64,000 nt of DNA from an uncultured Clostridia bacterium (GTDB lineage: Bacteria > Bacillota > Clostridia > Oscillospirales > Acutalibacteraceae). Made by a program: the position numbers and the translations under genes. Position 1 is the first letter of the stretch. Every line of letters starts with the position of its first letter. A model generated the notes under the pieces. It searched no databases. It was not told where the DNA came from and saw only the letters and a list, made by a program, of their open reading frames with translations. Where the stretch lies: contig CAMMAZ010000002.1 in assembly GCA_946493765.1 (NCBI GenBank), positions 52,139 to 116,138 of the forward strand. The letters run 5' to 3'. Positions 16,584-25,338 of the stretch are shown here, one piece after another.

Positions 16584-17777
16584 TTATACCAGTTTAAAGC
16601 CTTCTTTTTTCAGCGCTTTTTTGATACTTTCGATATGTTCATAATTACGGGTTTCCAGCTGCAAACGCAAAAAGCAGCCGTTGATATCGGTGGTTTCGCT
16701 GGCGCGTTCATGATGCACCGAAGTGACGTTGCCGCCATGCCTTGCGATGATGCGAGAAACGTCTTCCAACTGGCCGGGTTTATCCATTAATTCGATGCAA
16801 AGGCTGCAGGAACGGCCGGATTTCATCAAACCGCGTTTGATCACGCGGGACAAAATCGTCACGTCGATATTACCGCCGGAGACGACACACACGACTTTTT
16901 TGCCGTCTAATGGAAGCTTGTTAAACATGACCGCGGCGACCGATACCGCCCCCGCGCCTTCGGCGATCATTTTATGCTGTTCGATCAACGCCAAAATGGC
17001 GGAACAGATCTCGTCTTCCGAAACGGTCACGATCTGGTCGACATATTCTTTCACCAGCTGGAAGGTGTTTTGACCCGGTTCTTTCACGGCGATGCCGTCG
17101 GCAATGGTGGAAACGGATTCGAGCGTTTCGATCTTGCCGTCTTTGATCGCGTTGTACATGCTCGGGGCACCGGCGGCCTGCACACCGTAGACCTTGATCT
17201 CGGGTTTTAATTTTTTTAAGGCAAACGCAACGCCGGCGATCAACCCGCCGCCGCCAATGGGAACGACGACCGCGTCCGCATCCTTGCATTCATCCAGAAT
17301 TTCAAGACCGATGGTGCCTTGCCCCGCGATGACGTTGATATCGTCGAACGGGTGCACAAAGGTGTAGCCTTTTTCGTCCCGCAGTTGAAGCGCTTTTTGA
17401 TAAGCGTCGTCGTAGACGCCTTTGACCATGCAGACGTCGGCGCCATAGGCTTTAGTCGCTTCCACCTTGGAGATGGGCGCGCCGTCCGGCAGGCAAATTA
17501 GGGACGGGATCCCGTATTTCGTGGCGGCGAGTGCAACGCCCTGCGCGTGGTTGCCCGCAGAGCAGGCGATCACCCCGTGCTTTTTCTCTTCGTCGGTCAG
17601 CTGGGAGATCATATAGCCCGAACCGCGCAGTTTGAACGAGCCGGTCAGCTGCAGATTCTCCGGTTTTAAATAGACCTCGCACCGGTCGCTTAGATCCGGC
17701 GCTTTGACGATATTCGTCGGTCGGATGACGTCTTTCAAAACATAAGACGCGTGATAAATTTTATCCAATGTCAGCAT
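16584..17777 (-). CDS. ilvA: Threonine ammonia-lyase
   Basis: It converts threonine to 2-oxobutanoate and ammonia, the first step towards isoleucine. 397 residues: a PLP fold with the Schiff-base Lys49 in GSFKLRGSG, the glycine loop PIGGGGLIAG, and a C-terminal ACT domain (CSLCIELMDKPGQLEDVSRI). The single ACT domain and the length put it between the catabolic and two-ACT biosynthetic classes. The T-box leader argues for a biosynthetic role. ATG 17777 follows an AGAGGG site; codons upstream to 17843 lie in the leader. Confidence 0.93.
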   Translation of the reverse strand: MLTLDKIYHASYVLKDVIRPTNIVKAPDLSDRCEVYLKPENLQLTGSFKLRGSGYMISQLTDEEKKHGVIACSAGNHAQGVALAATKYGIPSLICLPDGAPISKVEATKAYGADVCMVKGVYDDAYQKALQLRDEKGYTFVHPFDDINVIAGQGTIGLEILDECKDADAVVVPIGGGGLIAGVAFALKKLKPEIKVYGVQAAGAPSMYNAIKDGKIETLESVSTIADGIAVKEPGQNTFQLVKEYVDQIVTVSEDEICSAILALIEQHKMIAEGAGAVSVAAVMFNKLPLDGKKVVCVVSGGNIDVTILSRVIKRGLMKSGRSCSLCIELMDKPGQLEDVSRIIARHGGNVTSVHHERASETTDINGCFLRLQLETRNYEHIESIKKALKKEGFKLV

Positions 17778-17845
17778 GGCAATCCCTCTTTTATCATTGA
17801 TGAAACCTGCCGGCCAAATCGGTCGGACAGGTTTTGAAAACAAAC

Positions 17846-18112
17846 AAAAAGCTTCGTCTCTTTTTTAAGAGACGAAGCTGATTTTCTCCGCGGTACCACT
17901 CTTATTGTCCGGAATCCGGACCCCTTAAACCATGCACCTTTGATGCACTGCCCCGATAACGCCGGGCAAGGCGGACGCGCTTACTGCCGGAAAATCCGGG
18001 TTTGGCCGCCGGCTCGGGGGCGATCCGCACAAAATCGCTTTGTCTGCCTTGCACCAACCGGCAGTTCTCTGAAAAAGCGGGTTTTCATGCCGTTCCCCTT
18101 CATCGCCTGTAT
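17846..18112 (-). promoter_or_regulatory. T-box riboswitch leader of ilvA-ridA, probable Ile specifier
   Basis: On the minus strand: the T-box core GTGGTACCGCGG (about 17900-17889), a terminator (arms AGCTTCGTCTCTT and AGAGACGAAGCT, 17879-17846, then a T run) and an upstream Stem I with the AGAGA bulge. Folding by eye, upper stem AAAACCCGCTTT / AAAGCGATTTT and lower stem GGGG / CCCC leave a loop with GGATCG on the 3' side, in which ATC fits an isoleucine specifier. Uncharged tRNA-Ile would then turn on ilvA-ridA. Confidence 0.88.
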
Positions 18113-18119
18113 AACTTAT

Positions 18120-18148
18120 ATTATAAACACTGTTTTTTAATTTGTCAA
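18120..18148 (-). promoter_or_regulatory. Promoter of the ilvA T-box transcript
   Basis: Minus strand: TTGACA (18148-18143), 17-base spacer, TATAAT (18125-18120); the start near 18112 is just upstream of Stem I. Confidence 0.88.
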
Positions 18149-18153
18149 TCGTT

Positions 18154-18813
18154 TTAAACCGATTTATTTTTCCTTTTGAACTCCTGTGATTCGATTTTTT
18201 GAATCATATTGATCAGATATTTGCAGCTTGCCGGGTATTCCCGTTCGATGTATTCCCGGTTGATGCGCACGTCCGTTTCCTCTTTATTAATGCGATTGAG
18301 CAGATGTCCGCACAGCAGCGATTCATAGGAACGCGCGAAAATGATCCCGCGTTCTGCCGATTGTGCAAACAGTCCGTCATCATCGCAGGGGAGCGCGCTT
18401 TCTAAAACACGAAAGATGTGATAAACATAGGAATTTGCAATATTATTGATGTCTGTGTGCAGTTTTGGGTTGCCAAGACGGGCTGCTATGCTGTATAATA
18501 TATTCATCGTGTTGTAAATCTGTGCGCGGCCGTTGCGCAAAACCGGATAAGGATTGATGTCTTCTTCGATGTCGTCCAGCAGCATATCGTCTGCTTTGAT
18601 GCTTTTTTGCACCGTCAGTCCCAGAAGATAATCCGCTGAAACGTTAAACACATTCGCGGCTTTGATCACAAAGTCCAGGCTGCATTCCCGGATGCCTTTT
18701 TCATAATGTGATAAAAGCGCCTGGGAAACACCGAGCTTTTGGGCGGTCAGTTTTTGCGACCATCCGTTCTGTTTGCGAAGCTGTGTGATCCGCTTTGCGA
18801 ATTTGTTTTCCAT
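18154..18813 (-). CDS. XRE family transcriptional regulator
   Basis: 219 residues. The N-terminal helix-turn-helix is clear (ITQLRKQNGWSQKLTAQKLG, VSQALLSHYEKGIRECSLDF, AANVFNVSADYLLGL). The C-terminal 130 residues are mostly helical and not recognised. ATG 18813 has an AGGAAGAG site; the eight residues upstream in frame would cover it. It is divergent from the phosphatase gene, with a palindrome between them. Target genes are unknown. Confidence 0.85.
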   Translation of the reverse strand: MENKFAKRITQLRKQNGWSQKLTAQKLGVSQALLSHYEKGIRECSLDFVIKAANVFNVSADYLLGLTVQKSIKADDMLLDDIEEDINPYPVLRNGRAQIYNTMNILYSIAARLGNPKLHTDINNIANSYVYHIFRVLESALPCDDDGLFAQSAERGIIFARSYESLLCGHLLNRINKEETDVRINREYIEREYPASCKYLINMIQKIESQEFKRKNKSV

Positions 18814-18889
18814 TTCTCTTCCTCTTCCTTTTTGCACCGGAAATTTACCGGCCCAAAAGGGAAAACGGACCGCACCGGAATGATGATAC

Positions 18890-18904
18890 TATACAAAGTG
18901 TATA
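18890..18904. promoter_or_regulatory. Palindrome in the XRE/phosphatase intergenic region
   Basis: TATACA-AAG-TGTATA is a 15-bp inverted repeat, 77 bases upstream of the XRE start. It is a candidate operator for that regulator and sits over possible AT-rich promoter boxes. Confidence 0.5.
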
Positions 18905-19015
18905 TTATGATAACATTTTTATTGCGGTTTGTAAAGCGAAAATTTCACATTTTTTTGACATTATCAACACAAATCGCGGTTTTGTGCCGCGGTTTTCGGA
19001 AAGGAATCAGGCAGG

Positions 19016-19798
19016 ATGAAAAGCTACACCATTCATTTGCTGCGCCATGGTATGACGCTTGGCAACCAGTTGGGACAATATGTTGGGAGTACCGATGTTG
19101 ATTTATCTACAGATGGTATAAATCAGCTCAAAAACCTAAAACAAAAATATGACTACGGCAATCCGCAGCTGATTTTCTCAAGTCCTTTAAAACGCTGCAA
19201 ACAAACGCTTGAAATTTTGTTCGGCGATCGTGAAGTGATCACGGTGGAGGGACTGCGCGAATGCAACATGGGGGATTTTGAGGGCAAGACGACAAAAGAA
19301 TTGGTTGATGATCCGCGGTTTATGGATTGGGTGCAGCATGGGGCGGCGCCGCCAAACGGCGAGGATAACAAAACTTTTTCTACAAGGATATGCACAGCGT
19401 TTGTCGAAACGGTGCGGGATATTTTAAAGGCCGGAAAAAAAGAGTCGGTTATCTGTGCGCACGGTGGTGTGATCATGACGCTGCTCGCTGTTTACGGGCT
19501 GCCGCAGACCGACAGAATGAACTGGATGGCCAACAACGGCATGGGATTTACCATTCGGGTGACGCCCAGTGTCTGGATGCGCACCGGTATGGTGGAGGTC
19601 GTCTGCGAATATCCATTTGGCAGTGCGGCGGAACCGGATTTGAGTCAGAATCCCGCCAAACAGACGGCAGCACAAACCGGGCAGACGGTGTTCGGCGCGC
19701 AGGACGATGCGCAAGATGTGCCGGAGGACGAGGATTTTGAAGAAGCAGACACCGTTTTCTGGGCGGATGTCGACGATGATGATGGGAAAGAAAAATAA
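19016..19798 (+). CDS. Histidine phosphatase family protein
   Basis: 260 residues. The phosphatase fold covers about the first 200 residues: the catalytic LLRHGMTLGNQ, FSSPLKRCKQT, the acid-containing RECNMGDFEG and the second His in VICAHGGVIM. The last 50 residues are an acidic, low-complexity tail (DVPEDEDFEEADTVFWADVD), which is not part of the family. The substrate (phosphosugar, cobalamin precursor or other) cannot be decided, and no cob genes are near. ATG follows GGATT/CAGG-rich sequence. Confidence 0.88.
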   Translation: MKSYTIHLLRHGMTLGNQLGQYVGSTDVDLSTDGINQLKNLKQKYDYGNPQLIFSSPLKRCKQTLEILFGDREVITVEGLRECNMGDFEGKTTKELVDDPRFMDWVQHGAAPPNGEDNKTFSTRICTAFVETVRDILKAGKKESVICAHGGVIMTLLAVYGLPQTDRMNWMANNGMGFTIRVTPSVWMRTGMVEVVCEYPFGSAAEPDLSQNPAKQTAAQTGQTVFGAQDDAQDVPEDEDFEEADTVFWADVDDDDGKEK

Positions 19799-19862
19799 GG
19801 GAGATTGTTTTTGACCGGCGGCATGTTTGATTCGGCTGCCGTTTAGATTGGAAACGGGAGAT

Positions 19863-19900
19863 AAAAAAATAAAACCGCCATTTGTGGCGGTTTTATTTTT
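19863..19900. terminator. Bidirectional terminator
   Basis: AAAACCGCCA / TGGCGGTTTT with a short loop has A and T tracts on either side and lies between the convergent phosphatase and GNAT genes. Confidence 0.88.
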
Positions 19901-19903
19901 GCT

Positions 19904-20389
19904 TTACAATGTGTGATAATAAATGCACATATCCTCATAAACGCCTGCTTTGTTGCGGTAGCCGCCGGGGATGACGCCGACTTTGACAAAGCCGAGCTTT
20001 TCATATAAATGCATGGCGCAGGTGTTGGATGCGACGACCGCATTAAACTGCAAAATTTTAAATTCAAGCGCTTTTGCGGTTTGCAGGGAATGCAAAACCA
20101 GCTGTTCGCCGATCCCTGCACCACGCAAATTTTCATCGACACAGTAGCTCGCATTTGCAATATGCGAAAGCCGGCCGGAATAATTGGGGTGCAGGATATA
20201 AAGACCGGCGATCTTGCCGTTTTGTTCCGCGACGCCGGTGAACGACTGGGCGGCGAAAAACGCCGCCGCCTGGTCGTTTGTCATCGTTTCTTCCTGGGGA
20301 AACGCGTTGCCAGCGAAAACAACGCCGTTCCAAAGCGCGGTCATTGCCGGCAGATCTTCTGTTTGATAGGCTCTAATTTTGATTTTCAT
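19904..20389 (-). CDS. GNAT family N-acetyltransferase
   Basis: 161 residues with the acetyl-CoA loop NLRGAGIGEQL (R/QxxGxG/A type), the preceding strand SYCVDENL, and NTCAMHLYEKLGFVKVGVIPG, the usual motif B. Such proteins acetylate small molecules or protein N-termini; the substrate is not evident. Its start overlaps the end of rex by 17 bases, so it is the last gene of the aconitase-rex operon. Confidence 0.9.
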   Translation of the reverse strand: MKIKIRAYQTEDLPAMTALWNGVVFAGNAFPQEETMTNDQAAAFFAAQSFTGVAEQNGKIAGLYILHPNYSGRLSHIANASYCVDENLRGAGIGEQLVLHSLQTAKALEFKILQFNAVVASNTCAMHLYEKLGFVKVGVIPGGYRNKAGVYEDMCIYYHTL

Positions 20390-21029
20390 TTTGCTGTTTC
20401 TTGCTTTCTTTAACTTTGTAGCAAAATTGCATGAGCGAGTCGCTCAAATGCACATTTTCAACTGGGATGTCGGGATATTTTAAAGACAAGTCATAGTGAC
20501 TGAAATTCCAAAAGCCCTTGACGCCCAGCCGCACCAGCTGTTCGGCAGTGTCCGCGGCTGCGGCATAGGGCAGGCAAAGCACTGCGACGTCGGGTTTGTA
20601 CGCCCGGCAAAATTCGTCCAACCCGGAAATATGCCGCACCGGCTGCCCTTTGATCAGCTGACCGGCGAGCGCTTCCTTTTTATCGAAAATCCCCATCAGA
20701 TGAAAGCCGCGGCGTTCGGAAGACAGATAGTTTGCAACCGCACGGCCGAGGTTTCCCGCGCCAATGATGATGGCGCCAAAATGTGAATTCAGCCCTAAAA
20801 TCTCACCGATCTCGTCATACAGCTGATGGACGTTATAGCCGTAGCCCTGCTGACCGAAGCCGCCGAAACAGTTGAGGTCCTGCCGGATCTGGGAAGCGGT
20901 CAGCCCCATGCGGTTGGCCAGCTCACCCGAGGAGATGCGCACGATGTTCTGATCGATCAAGCCGCCCAAAAAACGGTAATACCGCGGCAGCCGTTTGATC
21001 ACCGAAGCAGAAACGTTTCCTTTTGACAT
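20373..21029 (-). CDS. rex: Redox-sensing transcriptional repressor Rex
   Basis: 218 residues. An N-terminal winged helix (VIKRLPRYYRFLGGLIDQNI, SSGELANRMGLTASQIRQDL) is followed by a Rossmann NADH-binding domain (AIIIGAGNLGRAVANY) and a C-terminal swapped helix. Rex senses the NADH/NAD ratio and represses fermentation genes. It is transcribed 24 bases after aconitase. No clear Rex box (TTGTTAA-type palindrome) is seen before aconitase, so autoregulation is not supported by what is visible. Confidence 0.95.
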   Translation of the reverse strand: MSKGNVSASVIKRLPRYYRFLGGLIDQNIVRISSGELANRMGLTASQIRQDLNCFGGFGQQGYGYNVHQLYDEIGEILGLNSHFGAIIIGAGNLGRAVANYLSSERRGFHLMGIFDKKEALAGQLIKGQPVRHISGLDEFCRAYKPDVAVLCLPYAAAADTAEQLVRLGVKGFWNFSHYDLSLKYPDIPVENVHLSDSLMQFCYKVKESKKQQNENQN

Positions 21030-21053
21030 GAGCTTGAGACCTTTCTTTATATG

Positions 21054-22988
21054 TTACGCATTTTGTTTTGTGAAATTGAGCAATCCGCCGGCAAGCAGCA
21101 TTTCGCGCTGCCGCTTTGAAAAGTCCAATTTGACCGGAATGGCTTTTCCGGTTGTTTTATTTTGCAGATCAAAGACGGTGTCGCCGTTTTCGATCGCCTG
21201 CCGGATACCGGGCAGCGCCAGCTCATCGTTTTGCGAAATGCTATCGTAGTCCGCTTCGTTTTGGAATGTCAGCGGCAAAATACCCGCGTTGATGAGATTG
21301 GCGACATGGATTCTTGCAAAGGATTTTGTGACGACCGCTTTGATTCCCAGATACAACGGAACCAGCGCCGCATGCTCGCGGGAGGAGCCCTGTCCGTAGT
21401 TTACACCGCCGACGATGATGCCGCTGCCTGCTTTTTTGCAGTTTTCCGCAAAATGTTCGTCGCACTGTTTAAAACAGAACTGTGAAAGATAGGGGATATT
21501 GGAACGGTAGGGCAGGATTTTTGCGCCGGCGGGCATGATGTGGTCGGTGGTGATGTTGTCGCCGACCTTTAAAACAGCGGGCGCCGTGATGTCATCCTCC
21601 ATGGGGGTCGTGACGGGGAACGGTTTGATGTTCGGTCCTCTTAAAATTTCAACCTTATCCGCTTCCGATTCTGGTGCGGGCGGCACGATCATGTTGTCGT
21701 TGATCAGGAATTTTTCCGGCATTTCGATCGGCGGGCAATCGCCAAGTGTGGTCGGATCGGTGAGCACACCGGTCAATGCGGATGCCGCCGCCGTTTCGGG
21801 AGAAACCAGATAAATCTGCCCGTCCGCCGTGCCGGAACGGCCTTCAAAGTTGCGGTTGAAGGTGCGCAGTGAAATACCGCCGGAATTCGGCGACTGACCC
21901 ATGCCGATGCAGGGACCGCAGGCGCATTCGAGAATGCGGCAGCCCGCTGCGATCAAATCGCCCAATGCGCCGCATTGCGCGAGCATGTTAAACACCTGCT
22001 TGGAGCCCGGTGCGATGCCGACGCTCACGTCCGGATGCACGGTTTTACCTTTTAACATCGCCGCTACCCGCAGAAGGTCGCGCAGCGAAGAGTTGGTGCA
22101 GGAACCGATTAGCACCTGATCTACCTTGATCGGACCGATCGCTTCCACCGATTTGACATTGTCCGGCATGTGCGGCATGGCGGCTGCGGGTGTTAGAGAT
22201 GAAAGATCGATATCGATCACCTCGTCGTAGACCGCGTCGTCGTCCGCTTTGATTTCGCAATAATCCTGCTCGCGATCCTGCGCTTTCAAAAAGGCTTTTG
22301 TGATTTCGTCCGACGGGAAAATCGATGTGGAAGCGCCGAGTTCCGCACCCATATTGGTGATGGTCGCACGTTCCGGGACCGAAAGGGTTTTCACGCCTTC
22401 GCCGCCGTATTCAATAATTTTGCCGACGCCGCCTTTGACCGACAGAATGCGCAGCACTTCCAAAATAACGTCCTTTGCGGAAACATAGGGGCGCAGCTTT
22501 CCGGTCAAATTGATGCGAACCATTTTCGGCATGGTGATGTGATAAGCGCCGCCGCCCATGGCGACCGCCACGTCCAGTCCGCCTGCGCCGAATGCCAGCA
22601 TACCGATACCGCCGCCGGTCGGGGTGTGACTGTCCGACCCGATCAGTGTTTTGCCGGGAATGCCGAACCGTTCCAGATGGACCTGGTGGCAGATACCGTT
22701 GCCGGGACGGGAGAAATAAATGCCGTGTTTTTTCGCGACAGACGCGATAAAACGGTGGTCGTCGGCATTTTCAAAGCCGGTTTGCAGGGTGTTGTGATCG
22801 ATATAAGCGACGGAACGCTCTGTTTTCACGCGTTTGACGCCCATTGCCTCGAACTCAAGATAGGCCATCGTGCCGGTTGCGTCCTGTGTGAGCGTTTGGT
22901 CGATTTTCAGACCGATGTCTTTCCCTTTGACCATTTCGCCTTCCACAATATGCGCGGCAATGATTTTTTCAGCAATTGTTTTTCCCAT
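21054..22988 (-). CDS. acn: Aconitate hydratase
   Basis: It interconverts citrate and isocitrate with a [4Fe-4S] cluster. At 644 residues it belongs to the shorter aconitase class related to the mitochondrial enzyme, not the 900-residue AcnA. Cluster cysteines are in GSCTNSSLRD and ECACGPCIGMGQ; substrate residues in SDSHTPTGGGIG and GQGSSREHAAL. The TTG at 23000 is almost on top of the ribosome site, so ATG 22988 is preferred. No citrate synthase or isocitrate dehydrogenase is adjacent, so it probably serves glutamate synthesis. Confidence 0.94.
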   Translation of the reverse strand: MGKTIAEKIIAAHIVEGEMVKGKDIGLKIDQTLTQDATGTMAYLEFEAMGVKRVKTERSVAYIDHNTLQTGFENADDHRFIASVAKKHGIYFSRPGNGICHQVHLERFGIPGKTLIGSDSHTPTGGGIGMLAFGAGGLDVAVAMGGGAYHITMPKMVRINLTGKLRPYVSAKDVILEVLRILSVKGGVGKIIEYGGEGVKTLSVPERATITNMGAELGASTSIFPSDEITKAFLKAQDREQDYCEIKADDDAVYDEVIDIDLSSLTPAAAMPHMPDNVKSVEAIGPIKVDQVLIGSCTNSSLRDLLRVAAMLKGKTVHPDVSVGIAPGSKQVFNMLAQCGALGDLIAAGCRILECACGPCIGMGQSPNSGGISLRTFNRNFEGRSGTADGQIYLVSPETAAASALTGVLTDPTTLGDCPPIEMPEKFLINDNMIVPPAPESEADKVEILRGPNIKPFPVTTPMEDDITAPAVLKVGDNITTDHIMPAGAKILPYRSNIPYLSQFCFKQCDEHFAENCKKAGSGIIVGGVNYGQGSSREHAALVPLYLGIKAVVTKSFARIHVANLINAGILPLTFQNEADYDSISQNDELALPGIRQAIENGDTVFDLQNKTTGKAIPVKLDFSKRQREMLLAGGLLNFTKQNA

Positions 22989-23045
22989 GAAAATGTCCAA
23001 TCCTTTCCGTTTTTAAATCTTTTTCTCTTCTTTTAAATAATTTTA

Positions 23046-23074
23046 ATTATAACATAAAATCCTTTTAAAGTCTA
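23046..23074 (-). promoter_or_regulatory. Probable promoter of the aconitase-rex operon
   Basis: Minus strand: TAGACT (23074-23069, four of six matches), 17-base spacer, TATAAT (23051-23046). Confidence 0.6.
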
Positions 23075-23120
23075 TTCTAAAATCCCAAAAAGCTGTTGGC
23101 GGAAAAAGAAAAAATTCCAG

Positions 23121-23149
23121 TTGAAAACCGATGGGTTTCATGGTAATAT
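23121..23149 (+). promoter_or_regulatory. Probable promoter of tmcAL
   Basis: TTGAAA (23121-23126), 17-base spacer, TAATAT (23144-23149). Confidence 0.55.
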
Positions 23150-23203
23150 TACAAAGGGTATGTTTTTATCCCAGCGTTTTGAGTCTTCCATTGCCGAAAG
23201 CGG

Positions 23204-24391
23204 GTGAAAACCATCAAAGTTGCAGCGATTGTTGCGGAATATAATCCGTTTCACAACGGGCACCGATATTTGATCGAGCAAAGCCGAAAACAGGGCGTGA
23301 CCCATGTGATCGCGGTGATGAGCGGTCAGTTTGTGCAGCGCGGAGAAGCGGCGGTGTTCGATAAATGGGTGCGTACCAGTGCGGCGTTGTCCGGCGGGGT
23401 GGATCTGGTGATCCAGCTGCCGACCGAATATGCGGTGGCAACGGCCGAAAAATTCGGCGAAGGCGCCGTTTCTCTGATCGATCAAATGCACAGCATCGAT
23501 GTTTTGCTGTTCGGTTCCGAAAGCGGAGATGCCGGCCGGTTGCAGGAATGTGCGACGGCGGATGCAGACACGCGTGTGTCCGACCGGATCCGGGAAATTT
23601 TGAAGGATGGCTGCACCTATGCGCGTGCAAGACAGCTTGCCGTTTCGGAAATCTATGGTGAGGAAATCGCCGGTGTTTTTGAAAAGCCCAATGATATTTT
23701 GGGGATTTCCTATTTGTCGGCGATGCGCAAGCAAAATGTGTCGTTTGCGCCGATGCTGATAAAACGCTATGGCGCCGGGCATGATACAACTGCGGGAAAA
23801 GACGGGATCGCCTGTGCGTCGCAGATTCGGAAAATGCTCTTTGCCGGTGAAGATTTTGAACAGTTTGTTCCGACGGATGCCTACACGCTGTATCACCAAA
23901 GCATTGCGGCAGGTCGTGCGCCGGTTTGCCTGGAAAATGCCGAAAAAGCGGTTATCTGGGCGCTGCGCAAAAAATCGGCGGCGGATTTTGAAAAATTAAC
24001 CGACGTTTCCGAAGGGCTGCACAACCGGCTGTTTGCTGCGGCGCAAAGCACGGGAAGTCTTTCGACGCTGTATGACCTTGTCAAGACCAAACGATATACC
24101 CATGCGAGAATTCGGCGGCTTTGCCTGTCCGCTGTGCTGGATATTTATGATTTTCCACCGCCGCAGATGTTCCGCGTGCTGGGTTTTAACCGGCGCGGAG
24201 AAGAACTGCTGTCTGTGATCAAAGAAAACGGCGAACTGCCGGTGGTGACCAGCTACAAGGAAGCCAAAAACGCCGGTGTTGCCGCCGCTTTTGAACGGGA
24301 GGCGGATTTTACGGATTTTTACACTTTGCTTATGCCGGACTGCGCCGGATGCGGCGAAGAAATGCGGCAGAGTGTTGTAAAAATAGATTAA
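23204..24391 (+). CDS. tmcAL: tRNA(Met) cytidine acetate ligase
   Basis: 395 residues, the family's normal length. It uses acetate and ATP to make N4-acetylcytidine at the wobble base of elongator tRNA-Met. The nucleotidyltransferase signature is present (IVAEYNPFHNGHRYLIEQ), with MSGQFVQRGEAAVFDKWVR and SQIRKML further on. The GTG at 23204 is preceded by a weak ribosome site, and an upstream start is not available in a good context. The DUF1858 gene follows after 25 bases. Confidence 0.92.
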   Translation: MKTIKVAAIVAEYNPFHNGHRYLIEQSRKQGVTHVIAVMSGQFVQRGEAAVFDKWVRTSAALSGGVDLVIQLPTEYAVATAEKFGEGAVSLIDQMHSIDVLLFGSESGDAGRLQECATADADTRVSDRIREILKDGCTYARARQLAVSEIYGEEIAGVFEKPNDILGISYLSAMRKQNVSFAPMLIKRYGAGHDTTAGKDGIACASQIRKMLFAGEDFEQFVPTDAYTLYHQSIAAGRAPVCLENAEKAVIWALRKKSAADFEKLTDVSEGLHNRLFAAAQSTGSLSTLYDLVKTKRYTHARIRRLCLSAVLDIYDFPPPQMFRVLGFNRRGEELLSVIKENGELPVVTSYKEAKNAGVAAAFEREADFTDFYTLLMPDCAGCGEEMRQSVVKID

Positions 24392-24416
24392 AATCAATAG
24401 AAAGGGAGTTTTCAAG

Positions 24417-24614
24417 TTGAAGGTAACAAAAGATACCATTATCGGCGATATTCTGGATGCGAATGCGGATACGGCGCCGTTTTTTCTGGAAATCGGCATG
24501 CATTGCCTGGGCTGCCCGGCATCGCGCGGGGAGACCATTGCAGAAGCTTGTCAGGTGCACGGCACCGACGCTGACGCGCTGGTCGAAAAGCTCAATGCAT
24601 TTTTCGGAGAATAA
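24417..24614 (+). CDS. DUF1858 domain protein
   Basis: 65 residues starting with TTG eight bases after AAAGGGAG. The whole protein is a DUF1858 domain: TIIGDILDANADTAPFFLEIG then the redox-type motif MHCLGCPAS (CxxC). Related domains occur next to hybrid-cluster proteins and are thought to have a redox role, but the exact function is not known. It is likely cotranscribed with tmcAL and is followed by a terminator. Confidence 0.88.
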   Translation: MKVTKDTIIGDILDANADTAPFFLEIGMHCLGCPASRGETIAEACQVHGTDADALVEKLNAFFGE

Positions 24615-24628
24615 TCGAAAAAGAAATG

Positions 24629-24671
24629 CAGCCGGGTGCGATTTTATATCGCACCCGGCTGTTTTCTGTTT
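24629..24671. terminator. Terminator after the DUF1858 gene
   Basis: GCAGCCGGGTGCGAT / ATCGCACCCGGCTG with a short AT loop, followed by T-rich sequence. A T-rich stretch also follows it on the other strand, so it may serve mscL too. Confidence 0.88.
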
Positions 24672-24691
24672 ATGAAGAAGGCTGGAAACGG

Positions 24692-25237
24692 TTATTCGTT
24701 TCCAGCCTCGGTGTTTTCAGCTGTGCTTTCTTCTGCCAGAACGCTGGTGCAGTGCGGACAGCGGGATGCTTCGATGTCGATTTCGCTTTTGCAATAGGGA
24801 CATTTTTTGGTCGTGGGCGCGGGCAATGTTTCGGTTTTATGACCAATACCGGGCAATCGCACGCGCGCTAGACGATTGATCATTTTCACCAGCATGAAAA
24901 TGACGAACGCCATGATCAGAAAATTAATGACGGCAGTGATAAACGAACCGTAATTAAAGGTTGTGACTCCGAGTTTTGAAGCTTCCGAAAGGGAGGTGAC
25001 CTGATCGGCTGTCACGCCGTCCGGCATTTTTAAAATCAAAAACTGATCGTTGAAATTCATGCCGCCGGTGAAAAGTCCGACAAGCGGCATGATCAGATCG
25101 TTGACCACCGAGTTGACGATGCTTTGAAACGCACCGCCGATGATCACACCGACCGCCAGGTCAATGACATTGCCGCGCAGCGCGAATTCCTTGAATTCAC
25201 CGAAAAAGCCTTTGCCTTTTTCTTTGACCTTATTCAT
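24692..25237 (-). CDS. mscL: Large-conductance mechanosensitive channel with C-terminal zinc ribbon
   Basis: 181 residues. The channel part has FKEFALRGNVIDLAVGVIIG in the first membrane helix, NDLIMPLVGLF, and the second helix FLIMAFVIFMLVKMIN. The C-terminus carries a zinc ribbon (CPYCKSEIDIEASRCPHC, two CxxC pairs), a variant common in Clostridia and absent in E. coli MscL. It releases solutes on osmotic downshock. ATG 25237 starts the conserved MNKVKEKGKGFF; upstream in-frame residues are not conserved-looking. Confidence 0.94.
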   Translation of the reverse strand: MNKVKEKGKGFFGEFKEFALRGNVIDLAVGVIIGGAFQSIVNSVVNDLIMPLVGLFTGGMNFNDQFLILKMPDGVTADQVTSLSEASKLGVTTFNYGSFITAVINFLIMAFVIFMLVKMINRLARVRLPGIGHKTETLPAPTTKKCPYCKSEIDIEASRCPHCTSVLAEESTAENTEAGNE

Positions 25238-25338
25238 ATTTTTCACATCCCTTTTGATTTTCATTTTCAGCCGGGATAAGCGGGTCCCGGCTTGCTTTTG
25301 AAACGTTCTTTTGTTTTTGTGCGCCGGAATCCGGCGTT

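Noticed and set aside
22989..23203. Rex operator upstream of aconitase
   Set aside because: No sequence close to the TTGTTAA-spacer-TTAACAA pattern is present in this region.
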